Part shown: positions 40,518 to 48,529 of the stretch, piece after piece | How the letters are laid out: each line of letters starts with the position of its first letter | Numbering within the stretch: position 1 is the first letter of the stretch | Assembly: GCF_013282805.1 (NCBI RefSeq) | Contig: NZ_CP054038.1 | Span: forward strand, 2,356,001-2,420,000 | Direction: 5' to 3' | Length of the DNA: 64,000 bases | From: Microbacterium hominis | Lineage (GTDB): Bacteria; Actinomycetota; Actinomycetes; Actinomycetales; Microbacteriaceae | Program-made: the position numbers and the translations under genes | Notes under the pieces: generated by a model | The model's database searches: none | What the model was told of the DNA's origin: nothing | What the model saw: only the letters and a program-made list of their open reading frames with translations

Positions 40518-40955
40518 GTGGATCTGATCAGCGCTCTCGTCGGACTCGGCGCCCTTCTTGCGGCGACCGTGGCCATCGGCATCGTTGTGAAGTGGCGCCA
40601 GGGGCGCCCGCAACGCCACATCCCGCACGAGGTCGTCGAACCGCACCGTCTGGGGGCGGACAGCCTCGGCCGCACCGCCACGCTGCTGCAGTTCAGCACC
40701 GAACTGTGCGCGAAGTGCCCGGGCGTGCACCGCATGCTCTCGAGCGTCGCCGACGCCCACGACGGCGTGCGCCACCTCGACATCGACGTGACCCACCGGC
40801 CCGACATCGCCAAGCACTTCCACGTGCTGCAGACCCCCACCACTCTCCTGCTCGACAGGAACGGCGCCGTGCAGACCCGCTTCGGCGGCGCACCCAACCG
40901 CGACGTGCTCGAACTCGAGGTCACCCGTCTCGTCTCGGAGCCCGCACATGCCTGA
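40518..40955 (+). CDS. Membrane-anchored thioredoxin-like protein
   Basis: Protein of 145 aa with one N-terminal membrane segment (residues 3-24) and a thioredoxin fold. The redox motif is C64-A-K-C67, followed by cis-Pro in [11 protein letters not shown]. The start is GTG 40518-40520; TACGAT at 40504-40509 could be its -10, implying a very short leader. The stop overlaps the start of a DUF4395 gene by eight bases, a pairing also seen elsewhere in Actinobacteria, so both probably act together in extracytoplasmic or membrane redox chemistry. Confidence 0.87.
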   Translation: MDLISALVGLGALLAATVAIGIVVKWRQGRPQRHIPHEVVEPHRLGADSLGRTATLLQFSTELCAKCPGVHRMLSSVADAHDGVRHLDIDVTHRPDIAKHFHVLQTPTTLLLDRNGAVQTRFGGAPNRDVLELEVTRLVSEPAHA

Positions 40956-41472
40956 CGCCCCGCTCGCCCGCCCCGCCGGCGGCATCGACCCGCGCGGACC
41001 GCGCTTCACCGCCGCCGTCACCTCGGTGCTCCTCCTGATCGACGTGTTCCTGGGGCTGGTGGGTCTGTCGGCCGACGGGGTCGCCGCGGCCTCACTCGCC
41101 CAGCGCGTGCTCGATCCCGCTTTCCTCCTGCTGGCGGTCATCGTCGCTCTGTTCGTGTGGGGTGTCGTCTCGCCGCGCACCGCGCCCTGGGGCGCGCTGT
41201 TCCGCGCAGCCCTCGCGCCACGGCTGTCGCCGCCGAGCGAGCTCGAAGACCCGCGTCCGCCGCGCTTCGCGCAGGGCGTGGGGCTGGTCGTGACCTCCGT
41301 CGGCCTCGTGCTGCACCTGGTCGGTGTGCCGTGGGCTCTCGTCGTGGCCGCGGCGATGGCGTTCGTGGCCTCGTTCCTGAACGCCGCCTTCGGCGTGTGC
41401 CTCGGCTGCATGCTGTACCTGCTGCTGCAGCGGCTGGGTGTCGTGGGCCGCGAGCGGCCCGCCGCAGCCTGA
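40948..41472 (+). CDS. DUF4395 integral membrane protein
   Basis: Protein of 174 aa. It starts with the family hallmark [19 protein letters not shown] and has four membrane segments (about 22-42, 55-75, 108-128, 130-155). The last part holds a Cys pair in [13 protein letters not shown] that could exchange electrons with the CAKC thioredoxin-like protein encoded just before it. Function is not established. Confidence 0.83.
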   Translation: MPDAPLARPAGGIDPRGPRFTAAVTSVLLLIDVFLGLVGLSADGVAAASLAQRVLDPAFLLLAVIVALFVWGVVSPRTAPWGALFRAALAPRLSPPSELEDPRPPRFAQGVGLVVTSVGLVLHLVGVPWALVVAAAMAFVASFLNAAFGVCLGCMLYLLLQRLGVVGRERPAAA

Positions 41473-41569
41473 CCCCTCCCCGCGCGCCGTCGCGCACGTC
41501 GGCTGTCGTCGTTAGGCTGACCGCAGAGCGCTTGCGAACGGTCGCGGCGCCGCGATCAGGGAGGTTCCG

Positions 41570-41995
41570 ATGACCGTCACGAGCGAAGCGACCACGGAGT
41601 GGAAGGGCGGCCTCGCCGACGGATCCGGGGAGGTCCGCCTCGTCTCTTCGGGCGCGGCGACGCTGCCGGTCAACTGGAAGGCCCGCAGCGAAGGATCCAC
41701 CTCGGTCACCACGCCCGAAGAGCTCATCGCCGCCGCCCACGCGTCCTGCTTCAGCATGGCCCTCTCGCACGCCCTCGGTGAGAACGGGACTCCCCCGGAG
41801 TCGATCGAGACGACGGCATCGGTGACCTTCAAGCCGGGCACCGGCATCACCGGAAGCCACCTCAACGTGAACGCCTCCGTGCCCGGTCTCGACCCGGAGG
41901 ACTTCGAGCGCATCGCCCAGGGCGCCAAGACCGGATGTCCCGTCTCCCAGGCCCTCGCCGGTGTGGAGATCACGCTCGAGGCCACGCTTGCCTGA
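41570..41995 (+). CDS. OsmC-family peroxide reductase
   Basis: OsmC/Ohr-type protein of 141 aa. Both reactive cysteines are in context: AAHASCFSMALSHAL (peroxidatic) and AKTGCPVSQALAGV (resolving). The family reduces organic hydroperoxides. The ATG at 41570 has GGGAGG upstream, and TAGGCT at 41514-41519 is a possible -10. It overlaps the next gene by eight bases. Confidence 0.92.
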   Translation: MTVTSEATTEWKGGLADGSGEVRLVSSGAATLPVNWKARSEGSTSVTTPEELIAAAHASCFSMALSHALGENGTPPESIETTASVTFKPGTGITGSHLNVNASVPGLDPEDFERIAQGAKTGCPVSQALAGVEITLEATLA

Positions 41996-42917
41996 CCCCT
42001 CGGCGCAGGCGACCGACGGCGCCCGCCGCGTCGTCGTCGCCGGCGCATCCGGGCTGATCGGCGGCGCGCTGACGGAGAGCCTGCGCGCCGACGGCGTGCG
42101 CGTCACCGTGCTGGTGCGGCGCCCCGCGCAGCATCCCGACGAGGTCGAGTGGCTCGCCGACGACACGCCGCTGGATCCCGGCGTGCTCGCCGGGGCGGAC
42201 GCGGTGGTGGGCCTGAACGGGGCCAGCATCGGCCGCTTCCCGTGGACCTCCTCGTACCGCAACACCCTGCTGTGGTCACGGGTGCTTCCGACGCAGGCGC
42301 TCGCGCGTGCGGTGCGGGAGCTGGGCGACGACGCGCCCGCGCTCGTGTCGGCATCGGCCGTCGGGTACTACGGCACGGCACCCGGCGTGGTGCTCGACGA
42401 GGCGGCGCCGCGGGGCGAGACGCTGCTCGCCGACATCTGCGGCGAATGGGAGTCCGCTGCCCTGGCGGCCGGAGAGCGCGCCCGGATCGCGGTGCTGCGA
42501 ACCGCACCGGTGGTGCATCCTCGCGGGGTTCTCAAGCCGCTGATGCAGCTCACGCGCTTCGGCGTGAGCGGGCCGCTCTCCCGCGGCACGCAGGCCTGGC
42601 CCTGGATCTCCCTCGAAGACGAGGTGCGGGCGATCCGGCATGTGATCGACAGCGACCTCGAAGGGCCGGTCAATCTCACCGGGCCCGAGCGGGCGACCGC
42701 CAACGACCTCGGGTTCGCGCTGGCACGGCGCATGAACCGGCCCTACCTGCTGCGGGTGCCCGCCTGGGCGCTGCGGCTCGGACTCGGCGCCGACGCGGCC
42801 GACTCGCTGCTGCTCAGCGACGCCTACGTGATCCCGACGGCTCTGGAGAACTCGGGGTTCCTCTTCCGGCACCCGACCGTCGAAGACGCGGTGGCTGCGG
42901 CCGTTCCCGCGCCCTAG
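41988..42917 (+). CDS. TIGR01777-type NAD-dependent epimerase/dehydratase, TTG start
   Basis: Extended SDR of 309 aa: cofactor motif VVVAGASGLIGGALTESL, NGASIGRFPWT, active-site SASAVGYYGT and C-terminal DUF1731-like YLLRVPAWALRLGLGADAADSLLLSD. No ATG or GTG lies before the cofactor motif except far upstream. TTG 41988-41990 with GAGG six bases before it fits and overlaps the OsmC stop, which suggests coupling. The family has relatives in cell-division (YfcH/SulA-like) annotation, but its substrate is unknown. Confidence 0.85.
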   Translation: MPDPSAQATDGARRVVVAGASGLIGGALTESLRADGVRVTVLVRRPAQHPDEVEWLADDTPLDPGVLAGADAVVGLNGASIGRFPWTSSYRNTLLWSRVLPTQALARAVRELGDDAPALVSASAVGYYGTAPGVVLDEAAPRGETLLADICGEWESAALAAGERARIAVLRTAPVVHPRGVLKPLMQLTRFGVSGPLSRGTQAWPWISLEDEVRAIRHVIDSDLEGPVNLTGPERATANDLGFALARRMNRPYLLRVPAWALRLGLGADAADSLLLSDAYVIPTALENSGFLFRHPTVEDAVAAAVPAP

Positions 42918-43375
42918 GCCCGACCGCGCGCCTTGCGCTCGGCGCCCTCGAGCCTGATGGCCGTGCGAGCGGCCTCGCGCGCACGGCGGCGGTCTCCGGC
43001 GGCGTCGTAGGCGAGGGCGAGCCGGAACCAGGCGGCCCAGTCCTCGGGTGCGGCCTCGACGGCGGCGCGGAACTGCGGGAACACCTCGTCGGCGTCTTCG
43101 CGCACGACGCGGCCGCTCGGCCGCACGCCGACCGCGTTCTCCGGCATGCGTCCCTCGGTCTCCAGCCGGCGGCCCAGCTGCTGCGCGCGCACGCCGAACC
43201 ACAGCTCCCGGCCCAGCGCCCACACGGCGATCAGAGGCAGCACGACAAGCGCGACACCCATGGTCACCCCGACCGGGTCGCCCGAGCCGATCAGCAGCAC
43301 GGCACGCTGCCCCACGAGCACGATGTACAGCGCGAGCAGCGCCGCCATCACGAGGGCGCCGATACGGGCGGTCAT
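42914..43375 (-). CDS. Small membrane protein with TPR-like tail, function unknown
   Basis: Protein of 153 aa: two membrane segments (about residues 5-27 and 35-54), then a cytoplasmic part with a single TPR-like helix pair (WFRLALAYDAAGDRRRAREAARTAIRLEG, shown only to its pattern W-x-R-L-A-x-A-Y). It overlaps dapB by four bases at its start and the epimerase by four bases at its stop (converging CTAG). I do not recognise a named family. Confidence 0.75.
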   Translation of the reverse strand: MTARIGALVMAALLALYIVLVGQRAVLLIGSGDPVGVTMGVALVVLPLIAVWALGRELWFGVRAQQLGRRLETEGRMPENAVGVRPSGRVVREDADEVFPQFRAAVEAAPEDWAAWFRLALAYDAAGDRRRAREAARTAIRLEGAERKARGRA

Positions 43376-44187
43376 GCTCCGGTGGCGCGGGCGACCTGAC
43401 CGGGCACGCCCCCTTCGTCGACCACGCGGCCGCCCCCGGGCGCTCCGGGGGTGCGGATGCCGATGTCGAGGAAGCTGTCCAGGCCGATGACCACGCCGCG
43501 CGCTTCGCGCGCGTGCGCGAGGGCCAGCCGGATGCCGGGGGCATAGGCGGCTGCGGGCTCGATGGTGTCGTGCACGATCGACAGGGACTCGCCGGCGCCC
43601 GAGAGCACCGTCTCCTGCTTGGCGACGACGCCGGGCCGGCGCAGGGAGTGGATCGGCACGCTGGCCACCTGCTGGCCACGGGCGCGCTGGTCGACGTGCG
43701 GCGATTCGACCGGGCCGACGCCGGCTCGTGCGGCCGCGATCAGCTCCGCCGTACGCACGGCCGTTCCGCTGGGCGAGTCCACCTTGGTCTCGCGGTGGGT
43801 CTCGACGATCTCGATGGACGGGAAGAAGGGGGCCGCCGCCGCGGCCAGCGCGGAGCCGAGGACCGAGCCCAGGGAGAAGTTGGGGATGAACACGGCACCC
43901 GTGCCCGCGGCATCCACCAGCGGCCGCACGAGGGCGATCCGCTCGGCCGACCAGCCGGAGGTGCCCACGAGCACGTTGATGCCCCGCTCGATGGCGGCGC
44001 GGACGATGTCGATCGAGACCGCAGGCACCGAGGCATCCACCACCAGGTCGGCGCCGTCGAGCTCCGACAGCTCGGAGCGGGAGGTGAGCACGGCGGCGAC
44101 CTCGAACCCCGGCTCGTCGTCGATGACCTCACGGATGATCCCGCCGAGCTTCCCGGTGCCGCCCACCAGGGCCACGCGCGTCGTCAT
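43372..44187 (-). CDS. dapB: 4-hydroxy-tetrahydrodipicolinate reductase
   Basis: DapB (271 aa) performs the second diaminopimelate-branch step. It has the cofactor loop VALVGGTGKLGG (family usually GxxGRMG), DASVPAVS, GTSGWSAERI, NFSLGSVLG and the catalytic EIVETHRETKVDSPSGTA. The ATG 44185-44187 is chosen; an in-frame ATG nine bases upstream is an alternative. It is coupled to the small membrane protein gene behind it. The KLGG variation is as in other Microbacteriaceae. Confidence 0.93.
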   Translation of the reverse strand: MTTRVALVGGTGKLGGIIREVIDDEPGFEVAAVLTSRSELSELDGADLVVDASVPAVSIDIVRAAIERGINVLVGTSGWSAERIALVRPLVDAAGTGAVFIPNFSLGSVLGSALAAAAAPFFPSIEIVETHRETKVDSPSGTAVRTAELIAAARAGVGPVESPHVDQRARGQQVASVPIHSLRRPGVVAKQETVLSGAGESLSIVHDTIEPAAAYAPGIRLALAHAREARGVVIGLDSFLDIGIRTPGAPGGGRVVDEGGVPGQVARATGA

Positions 44188-44290
44188 GCGTTCCATCCTA
44201 GGAGGCGGCGCGACCGGGCCCGGCTTCGTGTCTCGCGGTGGCTGCGCGGTCGACGCCGGAGCGCCCGGGCCCGCGCCGTACAGTGGTGGC

Positions 44291-44794
44291 GTGGTGACCC
44301 TGACCCCCTTCCCCGTCGACACTCCCGTTGCCCACGAACTGCTGGCCGAGTACTTCCAGTCGCGCGAGATCGGCTTCGCCCACCAGCACGTCGTCTACAC
44401 GACCCGGTTCCCGGAGCCGTCGGTGTTCTCCCCGCCTGCGGGCGTGTTCGTCGTGGTCGCCGACGACGAGGGGTCGCCGGTCGGTTGCGGCGGGATCCGC
44501 GCGATCGCCGATGGCCCCCTCGGCCCGCGGTACGAGGTCAAGCACCTCTACCTGCGCGAGTCGACACGCGGCCGCGGGTGGGGCCGCCTGCTGCTCGACG
44601 ATCTGGAGCGTCGGGCGCGCGACTTCGGCGCGCGCGAGCTCGTGCTCGACACGCACCACTCGCTGGAGGCCGCGGCGGGCCTCTACGCGAGTGCCGGCTT
44701 CGTGACGATCGAGCCGTACAACGACAACCCCAACGCGACGCGCTGGTACGGCAAGACGCTGCCCGCCGAGCCGGGCGACGCCGTCACGGCCTGA
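44291..44794 (+). CDS. GNAT-family N-acetyltransferase
   Basis: Acetyltransferase of 167 aa. Motif A is in VKHLYLRESTRGRGWGRLLLDDLERRA (conserved R-G-x-G-x-G/R), motif B in LVLDTHHSL, and the C-terminal YASAGFVTIEPYNDNPNATRWYGK shows the strand typical of small-molecule acetyltransferases. The start is GTG 44291 (or the adjacent GTG 44294). The substrate is unknown. It is divergent from dapB and converges with the rimB-like gene. Confidence 0.85.
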   Translation: MVTLTPFPVDTPVAHELLAEYFQSREIGFAHQHVVYTTRFPEPSVFSPPAGVFVVVADDEGSPVGCGGIRAIADGPLGPRYEVKHLYLRESTRGRGWGRLLLDDLERRARDFGARELVLDTHHSLEAAAGLYASAGFVTIEPYNDNPNATRWYGKTLPAEPGDAVTA

Positions 44795-44809
44795 GCCGTC
44801 GGACGGGTC

Positions 44810-45295
44810 TCACACCTCGACGCGGCCGCGATTGCGGCGCCGCACCTCCTTGGGAGCCCGACCCCCGACGAAAGAGCGCTTCGTGTCGACGAGGAATCCC
44901 TGTCGCAGGGCCTGACGGCCCACCAGCATGCGGAAGCCCATCTCGTCGCGGTTGGTCAGCGTCACCTCGGCGGTCACCGGACGGCCGTGCAGCACGATGC
45001 GCATGAGCACGACGAACCGCTGCTGCGTGTGGCCGGTGGACGAGCGGATGCGACGCCGGTCGTGCACCGGCAGCTCCACCGTGCGGGCGTCGGCGCCCGT
45101 CCGCTGCCACGGGTGGATGCCGAACCGAACCCACTCCGCTCCGTCGCGCTCGAACTGCTCGATCTCGAATGCGTGCAGCGCCGACGAGCGGGCGCCGGTG
45201 TCGATCTTGGCTTTGAGCCACTCGACATCCGCATCCGGCAGGCTCACCCACTCGCGCCACCCGATGATGGTGTTTGAATGGAGAGGTTCTGTCAC
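44810..45295 (-). CDS. rimB: RimB-like retropepsin-type aspartic protease (annotated elsewhere as ATP-dependent zinc protease)
   Basis: Protein of 161 aa with the single-chain retropepsin motif KIDTGARSSALHA (Asp32-Thr-Gly), a second-strand region and VGRQALRQGFLVD at the C-terminus, i.e. the Pfam Zn_protease/RimB family. In Pseudomonas, RimB is the protease partner of RimK and trims its glutamate additions from ribosomal protein S6. Here the gene is back to back with the rimK-like gene, with only 25 bases between the starts, so the pair is likely co-regulated. The start is GTG 45293-45295. Confidence 0.82.
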   Translation of the reverse strand: MTEPLHSNTIIGWREWVSLPDADVEWLKAKIDTGARSSALHAFEIEQFERDGAEWVRFGIHPWQRTGADARTVELPVHDRRRIRSSTGHTQQRFVVLMRIVLHGRPVTAEVTLTNRDEMGFRMLVGRQALRQGFLVDTKRSFVGGRAPKEVRRRNRGRVEV

Positions 45296-45320
45296 CCGGC
45301 TATCTTCTCAGGGATCCCCC

Positions 45321-46535
45321 ATGAAACTCGCGATCCTCTCGCGCGCCCCGAGAGCGTACTCGACCCAGCGACTCCGCGCTGCAGCGCTGCAGCGCGGACA
45401 CGACGTGCGCGTGCTCAACACCCTCCGCTTCGGCATCGATCTGTCCGGCGCCGAGCCCGACCTGCAGTATCGCGGGCGGCAGCTGTCGGACTACGACGCT
45501 GTGCTGCCGCGCATCGGCAACTCGATCACCTACTACGGCACGGCCGTGGTGCGGCAGTTCGAGCAGATGGATGTCTACACGCCCAACACCGCGAACGGCA
45601 TCACGAACGCCCGTGACAAGCTGCGGGCGACCCAGATCCTCTCCCGTCACAACATCGGGATGCCGGCCACCGCGTTCGTTCGCAACCGTGCGGACGTGCG
45701 CCAGGCGATCGAGCGCGTCGGCGGAGCGCCGGTGGTGATCAAGCTCCTGGAGGGCACCCAGGGCATCGGCGTGATCCTCGCGCCGGGCGTCAAGGTCGCC
45801 GAGGCGATCATCGAGACCCTGCACTCCACGAAGCAGAACGTGCTGATCCAGCGGTTCATCGAGGAGAGCCGCGGTCGCGACGTGCGCGCCCTCGTCGTCG
45901 GCGACCGCGTGGTGGCCGCCATGCGGCGCAGCGCCACCGGCGACGAGTTCCGCTCGAACGTCCACCGCGGGGGCACCGTGGAGGCCGTCGAGCTCACCCC
46001 GGAGTACGAGCAGGCGGCCGTGCGCTCGGCGCAGATCATGGGCCTGAAGATCGCCGGCGTCGACATGCTCGAGGGCAACGACGGGCCGCTGGTGATGGAG
46101 GTCAACTCCTCCCCCGGCCTGCAGGGGATCGAGACCGCCACGAACCTCGACGTCGCCGGGGCGATCATCGACTTCATCGCCAATCAGGTGGCCTTCCCCG
46201 AGATCGATGTGCGCCAGCGGCTCACCGTCTCCACCGGCTACGGCGTGGCCGAGCTCGTCGTGCACGGCGCCGCCGACCTGGTGGGGACCAGGCTCGGCGA
46301 GTCCGGGCTGTGGGAGCGGGACATCACGGTGCTCACGCTGCACCGGGGGACGAACGTGATCCCGAACCCCCGCAAGGGCGTCGTACTCGAGGCGGAGGAC
46401 CGCCTGCTGTGCTTCGGCAAGCTCGAGGAGATGCGGTCGATGATCCCGGAGCGCCGCCGTCGGCGGGCGAAGGTGCGGCGGCTTCCCAAGGAGCCGATCC
46501 CGGCCGATCCGGAGACGCAGACTCAGACGGGGTAG
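45321..46535 (+). CDS. rimK: RimK-like ATP-grasp glutamate ligase with C-terminal TrkA_C-like domain
   Basis: ATP-grasp ligase of 404 aa. Residues 1-285 match RimK: MKLAILSRAPRAYSTQRL, LRIGNSIT-like RIGNSITYYGT, LLEGTQGIGVIL, and the metal site DMLEGNDGPLVMEVNSSPGL. Residues about 300-375 (GYGVAELVVHGAADLVGTRL, then LTLHRGTNVIPNPR and LEAEDRLLCFG) resemble TrkA_C/RCK_C ligand domains, absent from E. coli RimK. A basic, R/K-rich tail ends the protein. TATCTT at 45301-45306 may be the -10 and AGGGA the ribosome site. It overlaps the phosphatase gene by 13 bases tail to tail. Confidence 0.87.
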   Translation: MKLAILSRAPRAYSTQRLRAAALQRGHDVRVLNTLRFGIDLSGAEPDLQYRGRQLSDYDAVLPRIGNSITYYGTAVVRQFEQMDVYTPNTANGITNARDKLRATQILSRHNIGMPATAFVRNRADVRQAIERVGGAPVVIKLLEGTQGIGVILAPGVKVAEAIIETLHSTKQNVLIQRFIEESRGRDVRALVVGDRVVAAMRRSATGDEFRSNVHRGGTVEAVELTPEYEQAAVRSAQIMGLKIAGVDMLEGNDGPLVMEVNSSPGLQGIETATNLDVAGAIIDFIANQVAFPEIDVRQRLTVSTGYGVAELVVHGAADLVGTRLGESGLWERDITVLTLHRGTNVIPNPRKGVVLEAEDRLLCFGKLEEMRSMIPERRRRRAKVRRLPKEPIPADPETQTQTG

Positions 46536-47125
46536 GGCTCGGGGAGCCCGGTGCGCAGCTCCACCGGGAGGTGGGCCAGGTCGTTGTGGGAGACCAGCGA
46601 CCAGGGCCTGCCCTGCTTCTGGGCGATGACGGTCAGCCCGCAATGGGCCTGATTGAGCGTCATCCATCGCCATTCCGGTGCCTGCAGCACCTCGCGGACG
46701 AACCACGCGATCACGAAGTTGTGGGTGATCAGCAGCTCGTGGACGTCTCCGGTGCGCCGCACCAGGAACTCGCTGACCGCGTCCGCCATCTGCGCACGCC
46801 CCGCCTCGATCTCGGCCTCCGTCACCGACCCGAAGAAGGGCTCGAACGCCGCCGGGGTCTCTTCGGTCATGCCGGTGGGGACGCAGTCGAACAGCAGCGA
46901 GGAGGGCTCGGGAGACAGCGACGGCATGCGCTCGGACACGGCGCGGGCCGTCTGGCTCGCACGCTCGAGCGGCGAGTGCCACACGGCGTCGAAGGGCACA
47001 CCCGACAGGCGATCCGCCAGCAGCGACGCCTGGCGGCGGCCCCGCGGCGAGAGCGGCCCGTCGACGAGGCCGTGCTCGGCATCCTGATGCTCCCCATGCC
47101 GCACAAGATAGATGTAGTGCGTCAC
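46523..47125 (-). CDS. Histidine phosphatase family protein
   Basis: Phosphoglycerate-mutase-like enzyme of 200 aa. The catalytic motif is YLVRHGEHQDA (RHG), with LSPRGRRQASLLADRL, the second Arg in SPLERASQTARA and the second His in LLITHNFVIAWFV. The substrate is unknown. It converges with rimK, the last 13 bases overlapping. The aldo/keto reductase gene lies 98 bases upstream on the same strand. Confidence 0.87.
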   Translation of the reverse strand: MTHYIYLVRHGEHQDAEHGLVDGPLSPRGRRQASLLADRLSGVPFDAVWHSPLERASQTARAVSERMPSLSPEPSSLLFDCVPTGMTEETPAAFEPFFGSVTEAEIEAGRAQMADAVSEFLVRRTGDVHELLITHNFVIAWFVREVLQAPEWRWMTLNQAHCGLTVIAQKQGRPWSLVSHNDLAHLPVELRTGLPEPYPV

Positions 47126-47223
47126 GTCAGCTCACTTCGTCGAGGGGGATTCGGCGCCCGGAGGCGCTCTTCCACCCTACGACAACGGGTCGTGGCGACC
47201 GGGCGCGCGACGCGGGCTGTGGA

Positions 47224-48264
47224 TTACTCCGAGGCGCGCGCGATGTCCGACAGCTGAGCACGGCTCAGGTGCACCCCGATGCCCTGCACGAGCTCTTCGA
47301 CATGCTCGGGCGCGTACGCGTTCACGATCGGCGCCGTGACGAGCTTCTGGGCAAGCAGCCACGCGAGGGCGACCGCCGCATCGGGAACGCCCAGCTGAGC
47401 GCCCACGGCGTCGAGCGCGCGCAGAGTGCGCGTGCCCCTGCGGTTCAGGCTCGCCGCCAGCTGCGCCCCTCGCACCGACAGCCCTCCGCGGGCGCGCGTG
47501 CGGTGACGGCCGGAGAGGAATCCGTGCTCGAGTGCGTGGGACGGCGTGACGGCCATCGCCTGGGCCCCCGCCACCAGACGCAGGTCGTCGTCGAACTCGT
47601 GTCGGCGCAGCACGTTGAACGGCACGTCGAGCACCGTGATCCGTGGGAACCCCGCGGACGCGAAGATGCGCGCCTCGACCAGCTGCGCGGCCGCGTAGCC
47701 GATCGCCCCGATCTGGCGCGCCTTGCCCGAATCGACCAGCCATTCCGCGGTCGCGAGGGTGTCTTCGAGAGCCGTGGTCTCATCGGCGGTGGCGTCGAGG
47801 TACAGCACGTCGATGCGATCGGTGCCGAGCCGGGTGAGCGACGCCTCGACCGCCCGCACGAGGTTCACCGGGCCGAGCCCGGGATTGTCGGGATGCCCGC
47901 CCACGCGCACACCGACGACGACGTCGTCGCGCAGCCCGCGCGAGTGCAGCCACTGGCCGATGATGTGCTCGCTGCGCCCGCCGGCGAAGCTGTCGGCGGT
48001 GTGGAGGGCGTTGCCGCCGAGCTCCACGTACCGGTCGAGGATGTCGTGACTGCTCTCGAGGTCGACGTTCCACCCGAATTCGGCGCCGCCGAGGATCAGC
48101 GGGAAGACGGTGGGGCCGCCCTCGCCGAGTGGGACGCGGACGCTCTCGCCGAGCGGCGGACCCTGCACCGGGATGGGCGCCGACGGATGCGGCGCACCGG
48201 CCTCGGGCGCAGCGGCGAGCGGACTCGGCACCGTGTGCGTCGACTCAACGCCGAATGCAGCCAT
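47224..48264 (-). CDS. Aldo/keto reductase-fold protein lacking most catalytic residues
   Basis: Protein of 346 aa with the AKR barrel: ILGGAEFGWNVD, GGNALHTADSFAGGRSEHIIGQWL, AVEASLTRLGTDRID, WLVDSGKARQIGAIGYAAAQL and PIVNAYAPEHVEEL. Of the tetrad Asp-Tyr-Lys-His only Asp91 remains; the Tyr position is Phe93, the Lys position appears to be Arg120, and the His position is Ala158. The first 50 residues are a Pro/Ala-rich extension. It is thus probably not an ordinary reductase; it may bind NADP as a sensor or scaffold. The frame is intact, so it is not a recent pseudogene. Confidence 0.85.
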   Translation of the reverse strand: MAAFGVESTHTVPSPLAAAPEAGAPHPSAPIPVQGPPLGESVRVPLGEGGPTVFPLILGGAEFGWNVDLESSHDILDRYVELGGNALHTADSFAGGRSEHIIGQWLHSRGLRDDVVVGVRVGGHPDNPGLGPVNLVRAVEASLTRLGTDRIDVLYLDATADETTALEDTLATAEWLVDSGKARQIGAIGYAAAQLVEARIFASAGFPRITVLDVPFNVLRRHEFDDDLRLVAGAQAMAVTPSHALEHGFLSGRHRTRARGGLSVRGAQLAASLNRRGTRTLRALDAVGAQLGVPDAAVALAWLLAQKLVTAPIVNAYAPEHVEELVQGIGVHLSRAQLSDIARASE

Positions 48265-48478
48265 GTCTCACCCCCCGCGTGATTCTGTGAATCATCGCGT
48301 CCGCGAATTTCCCGCACCCCCCGGTACGTACTTCGAGGGTAGGGCAGGCATCCGACAACGACGGCCATTGCGGCATCCGCGTGAGAAATATTTCATAACG
48401 CTTGGGTCACGACACGGCGAAAATGCGAGATCATGTCCCCCTTTCGGTGGACACGACGGCGAATCTGCCCGCAGACGA

Positions 48479-48518
48479 CGGATGCCCGCCCCCTCCGTGC
48501 GGAGAGGACGGGCATCCG
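48479..48518 (-). terminator. Hairpin terminator after pnp
   Basis: Perfect 10-base arms CGGATGCCCG (48479-48488) and CGGGCATCCG (48509-48518) enclose an inner CTCC-GTGC-GGAG hairpin, so the whole 40 bases can fold. It lies 11 bases after the pnp stop. No U-run follows. Confidence 0.7.
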
Positions 48519-48529
48519 ATCTGAACGGA

